NCBI GenBank assembly: GCA_023411775.1 | Contig: JAEYOL010000169.1 | Location: 1-17,694, forward strand | DNA: 17,694 bases | Source of the DNA: Bacteroidota bacterium | GTDB taxonomy: Bacteria; Bacteroidota; Bacteroidia; Chitinophagales; Chitinophagaceae | Direction: 5' to 3' | Notes under the pieces: model-generated | Databases searched by the model: none | Told to the model about the DNA's origin: nothing | Seen by the model: only the letters and a program-made list of their open reading frames with translations | Part shown: positions 16,283-17,694 of the stretch, one piece after another | How positions within the stretch are numbered: position 1 is the first letter of the stretch | Layout of the letters: each line of letters begins with the position of its first letter | Position numbers and translations under genes: made by a program

Positions 16283-17694
16283 TCAAAGATATTCCGCCGA
16301 AAATCCCAGCGCTTTCATCCCATCCTTAACTTCCGGGCAACTGGTAAACAGATCCCAGATCAGGCCGCTTCGATAGTTTTCAATCATTACGATAATAGGC
16401 CCCTGGTCTATAGCCAGGTAAGTATTAGCAAACCAAAGATGATGAAGAGAAAACGCGTCGACAAAACCGTAGTCTTTCCAGATCTTATCACCCAGCACAT
16501 AGTAATAAAACTTCAGCGCCTGCATAGATTCAGTCGGGGTATAAGGAAACGAGGAAAGGGCCGCCGTTGGTGCGATATACCCCCGATCACTTGTTGGGGA
16601 ACTGGCATGATAACCGTCTTTGATATCACTGGCCGTAAGTCCCCAGACAGAATCGCTATACCCAAAATAATTGGCTGGATTTGTTTTGCAATAATTATAA
16701 TTTACCAGGGTATGGTTTTCTGTCTGCACACTGTAATTAGCATAGGTATCTGTTAGGCTATTAGGGTCGATACCTAAAAATGAGTAATGCGAAAAGAATA
16801 AAGGCCCTCCCATTTCCGGCCCCAGGGGCAATTGATATCCGTAATAGGTTTTTCCATTCTTCATGCCGCCGTTTGAAGCCCATCCCTCATCATACACGGC
16901 CTTCGGAACTGCATGCGTTTTGGAAGAAGCGGCCAGTACATAGGTGATCAGGCATTCATTCCAGCCTTTTATTTCCAGGTTCATGATCCAGCCGTTTGCA
17001 TGCGTGGGGCTCCAGTGCCAATAGAGAGTATTTTCACCATTTTTTCTAAACCAATCCCACTCTACCCTGTCTGCAATGGTATTGATATCGCTCCGCAGAT
17101 TTGTCTCGGCCACATCGACGCCATTAAAATATTGCCTGGCCACTAACAAACCCTGGATCAGAAAAGAAGTCTCCACTATATCTGCTCCATTATCATTCGC
17201 ACTAAAAGGGATCACCTTGCCCGTTTCCCCATTAAACCAATGGGGATAGGCGCCATGAAATGTTTCTGCGGTGTTTTTCAGGAAAGCTACCATTTGCTTC
17301 AGCCTTTCCAGACCCTGTGCCCTGGTAATAAAGCCACGATGAATTGCGGTTATGATAGCCATGATGCCGAAACCGGTGCCACCCGATGTGTATATTACCT
17401 GATCTGTATTTCTTTCCCGGATCATACCACTTGTTGGATGTGCCAGGTCCCAGAAGTATTTAAATGTTCTTCGCTGAACAGAATCCAACAACGCTTCGTC
17501 AGTAATAGCAGGAAATTTCCTCGACGAATCGATGCTGGTGATAAAGGAAAGCTCTGTTGCATTTGTGATACTTCCACCAGCTGCCGATTTTAATGTATTG
17601 GAAACTCCCAACCTGTACCTGCTGAGGTTACTCAATGCCGCGGCTGGTTTGACGACTACTACACTGTCGGCGTTTTCGTAGGCAGCATTGAAAC
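16283..17694 (-). CDS. GH144-type endo-beta-1,2-glucanase candidate (N-terminus outside window)
   Basis: The frame stays open from the TGA at 16283 to the window edge, so 469 residues are visible and the start is missing. An internal TTG at 17635 is not a credible start because the upstream codons continue as FNAAYENADS, echoing the VFNAANRP segment after the signal peptide of the next gene. Compared with that paralogue it has about 35 more residues between this FNAA motif and the catalytic domain. Hallmarks are NDNGADIVETSF, LYWHWSP, GWNE, GGPLFFSHYSFLG, VWGLTASD and VMIENYRSGLIW, with all three presumed catalytic acids kept. It is the closest relative of the 450-aa neighbour, so one probably arose by tandem duplication. 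It is the most upstream gene seen of the block; a SusC/SusD pair may precede it. Confidence 0.83.
   Translation of the reverse strand, partial: FNAAYENADSVVVVKPAAALSNLSRYRLGVSNTLKSAAGGSITNATELSFITSIDSSRKFPAITDEALLDSVQRRTFKYFWDLAHPTSGMIRERNTDQVIYTSGGTGFGIMAIITAIHRGFITRAQGLERLKQMVAFLKNTAETFHGAYPHWFNGETGKVIPFSANDNGADIVETSFLIQGLLVARQYFNGVDVAETNLRSDINTIADRVEWDWFRKNGENTLYWHWSPTHANGWIMNLEIKGWNECLITYVLAASSKTHAVPKAVYDEGWASNGGMKNGKTYYGYQLPLGPEMGGPLFFSHYSFLGIDPNSLTDTYANYSVQTENHTLVNYNYCKTNPANYFGYSDSVWGLTASDIKDGYHASSPTSDRGYIAPTAALSSFPYTPTESMQALKFYYYVLGDKIWKDYGFVDAFSLHHLWFANTYLAIDQGPIIVMIENYRSGLIWDLFTSCPEVKDGMKALGFSAEYL

Larger units (their letters stand above)
1081..17694 (-). other. Putative glycan-degradation operon (12 genes, continues past the window)
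   Basis: Twelve minus-strand genes follow each other with gaps, from promoter-distal to proximal, of 17, 2, 45, 10, 3, 53, 54, 62, 39, 24 and 115 nt, and no clear terminator or promoter inside. Nearly all products carry export signals and are carbohydrate-active or accessory enzymes, the layout of a Bacteroidota polysaccharide-utilisation locus. No SusC/SusD pair, sensor-regulator or sugar transporter is visible, so those and the main promoter would have to be to the right. One mRNA is inference from spacing and shared direction. Confidence 0.65.

Noticed and set aside
16284..16291. TATCTTTG on the minus strand, matching the Bacteroidota -7 box TAnnTTTG
   Set aside because: No TTTG -33 element is found at the right distance upstream, and TTTG is common in the surrounding repeat, so a promoter is not supported.
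16283..17635. TTG at 17635 as the start of the third GH144-type gene
   Set aside because: The frame is open to the window edge and the upstream residues match a segment of the neighbouring paralogue, so the true start is outside.

Overview
The window looks like part of a Bacteroidota chromosome, most probably a Chitinophagaceae-type soil or plant-associated bacterium. Support comes from closely packed co-directional glycan genes, exported enzymes whose predicted signal-peptidase cut sites are followed by Gln, glycan-associated DoxX and Gfo/Idh/MocA genes, GH172 and GH144-type enzymes, and an AT-rich, Shine-Dalgarno-poor start context. Genus is inference; there is no rRNA or marker gene here.

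Layout. At 1-693 (+) is the C-terminal two thirds of a phenylacetyl-CoA epoxidase reductase (PaaE type), the end of a separate aromatic-degradation locus. At 694-1080 is a gene-free convergent boundary with several inverted repeats, including a long imperfect palindrome midway between the two stop codons. From 1081 to the right edge every gene is on the minus strand. In transcription order (right to left): three tandem GH144-type 'Glycoamylase' (PF10091) proteins, a Gfo/Idh/MocA oxidoreductase, a DoxX membrane protein, a GH43 lipoprotein with F5/8C and FN3 modules, an SGNH hydrolase, a BglX-type GH3, a DUF2961/GH172 protein, a sulfatase, an alpha/beta-hydrolase esterase and a GH30 lipoprotein. 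Most gaps are 2-62 nt, so one long operon is likely. The only larger gap (115 nt) holds an octanucleotide repeat and a perfect CCCGATA...TATCGGG palindrome.

How the genes may work together. GH144 was founded on an endo-beta-1,2-glucanase from Chitinophaga pinensis, and GH3 enzymes of this type include exo-acting beta-glucosidases that finish sophoro-oligosaccharides. The core therefore suggests breakdown of a beta-glucan (beta-1,2 is the leading candidate; GH30 adds beta-1,6 or another beta-gluco linkage). The sulfatase, SGNH hydrolase, esterase, GH43 and GH172 suggest that the natural target is decorated or mixed (sulfate, acyl, furanose side groups). The GH30 and GH43 proteins are probable lipoproteins, possibly at the cell surface; most others look periplasmic. 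No SusC/SusD pair, regulator or sugar transporter is in the window; these may lie beyond 17694.

The combination of three diverged GH144-type paralogues with GH172, GH43, a sulfatase and two esterase-like proteins is the most promising candidate for an undescribed system. The substrate is inferred from families only.
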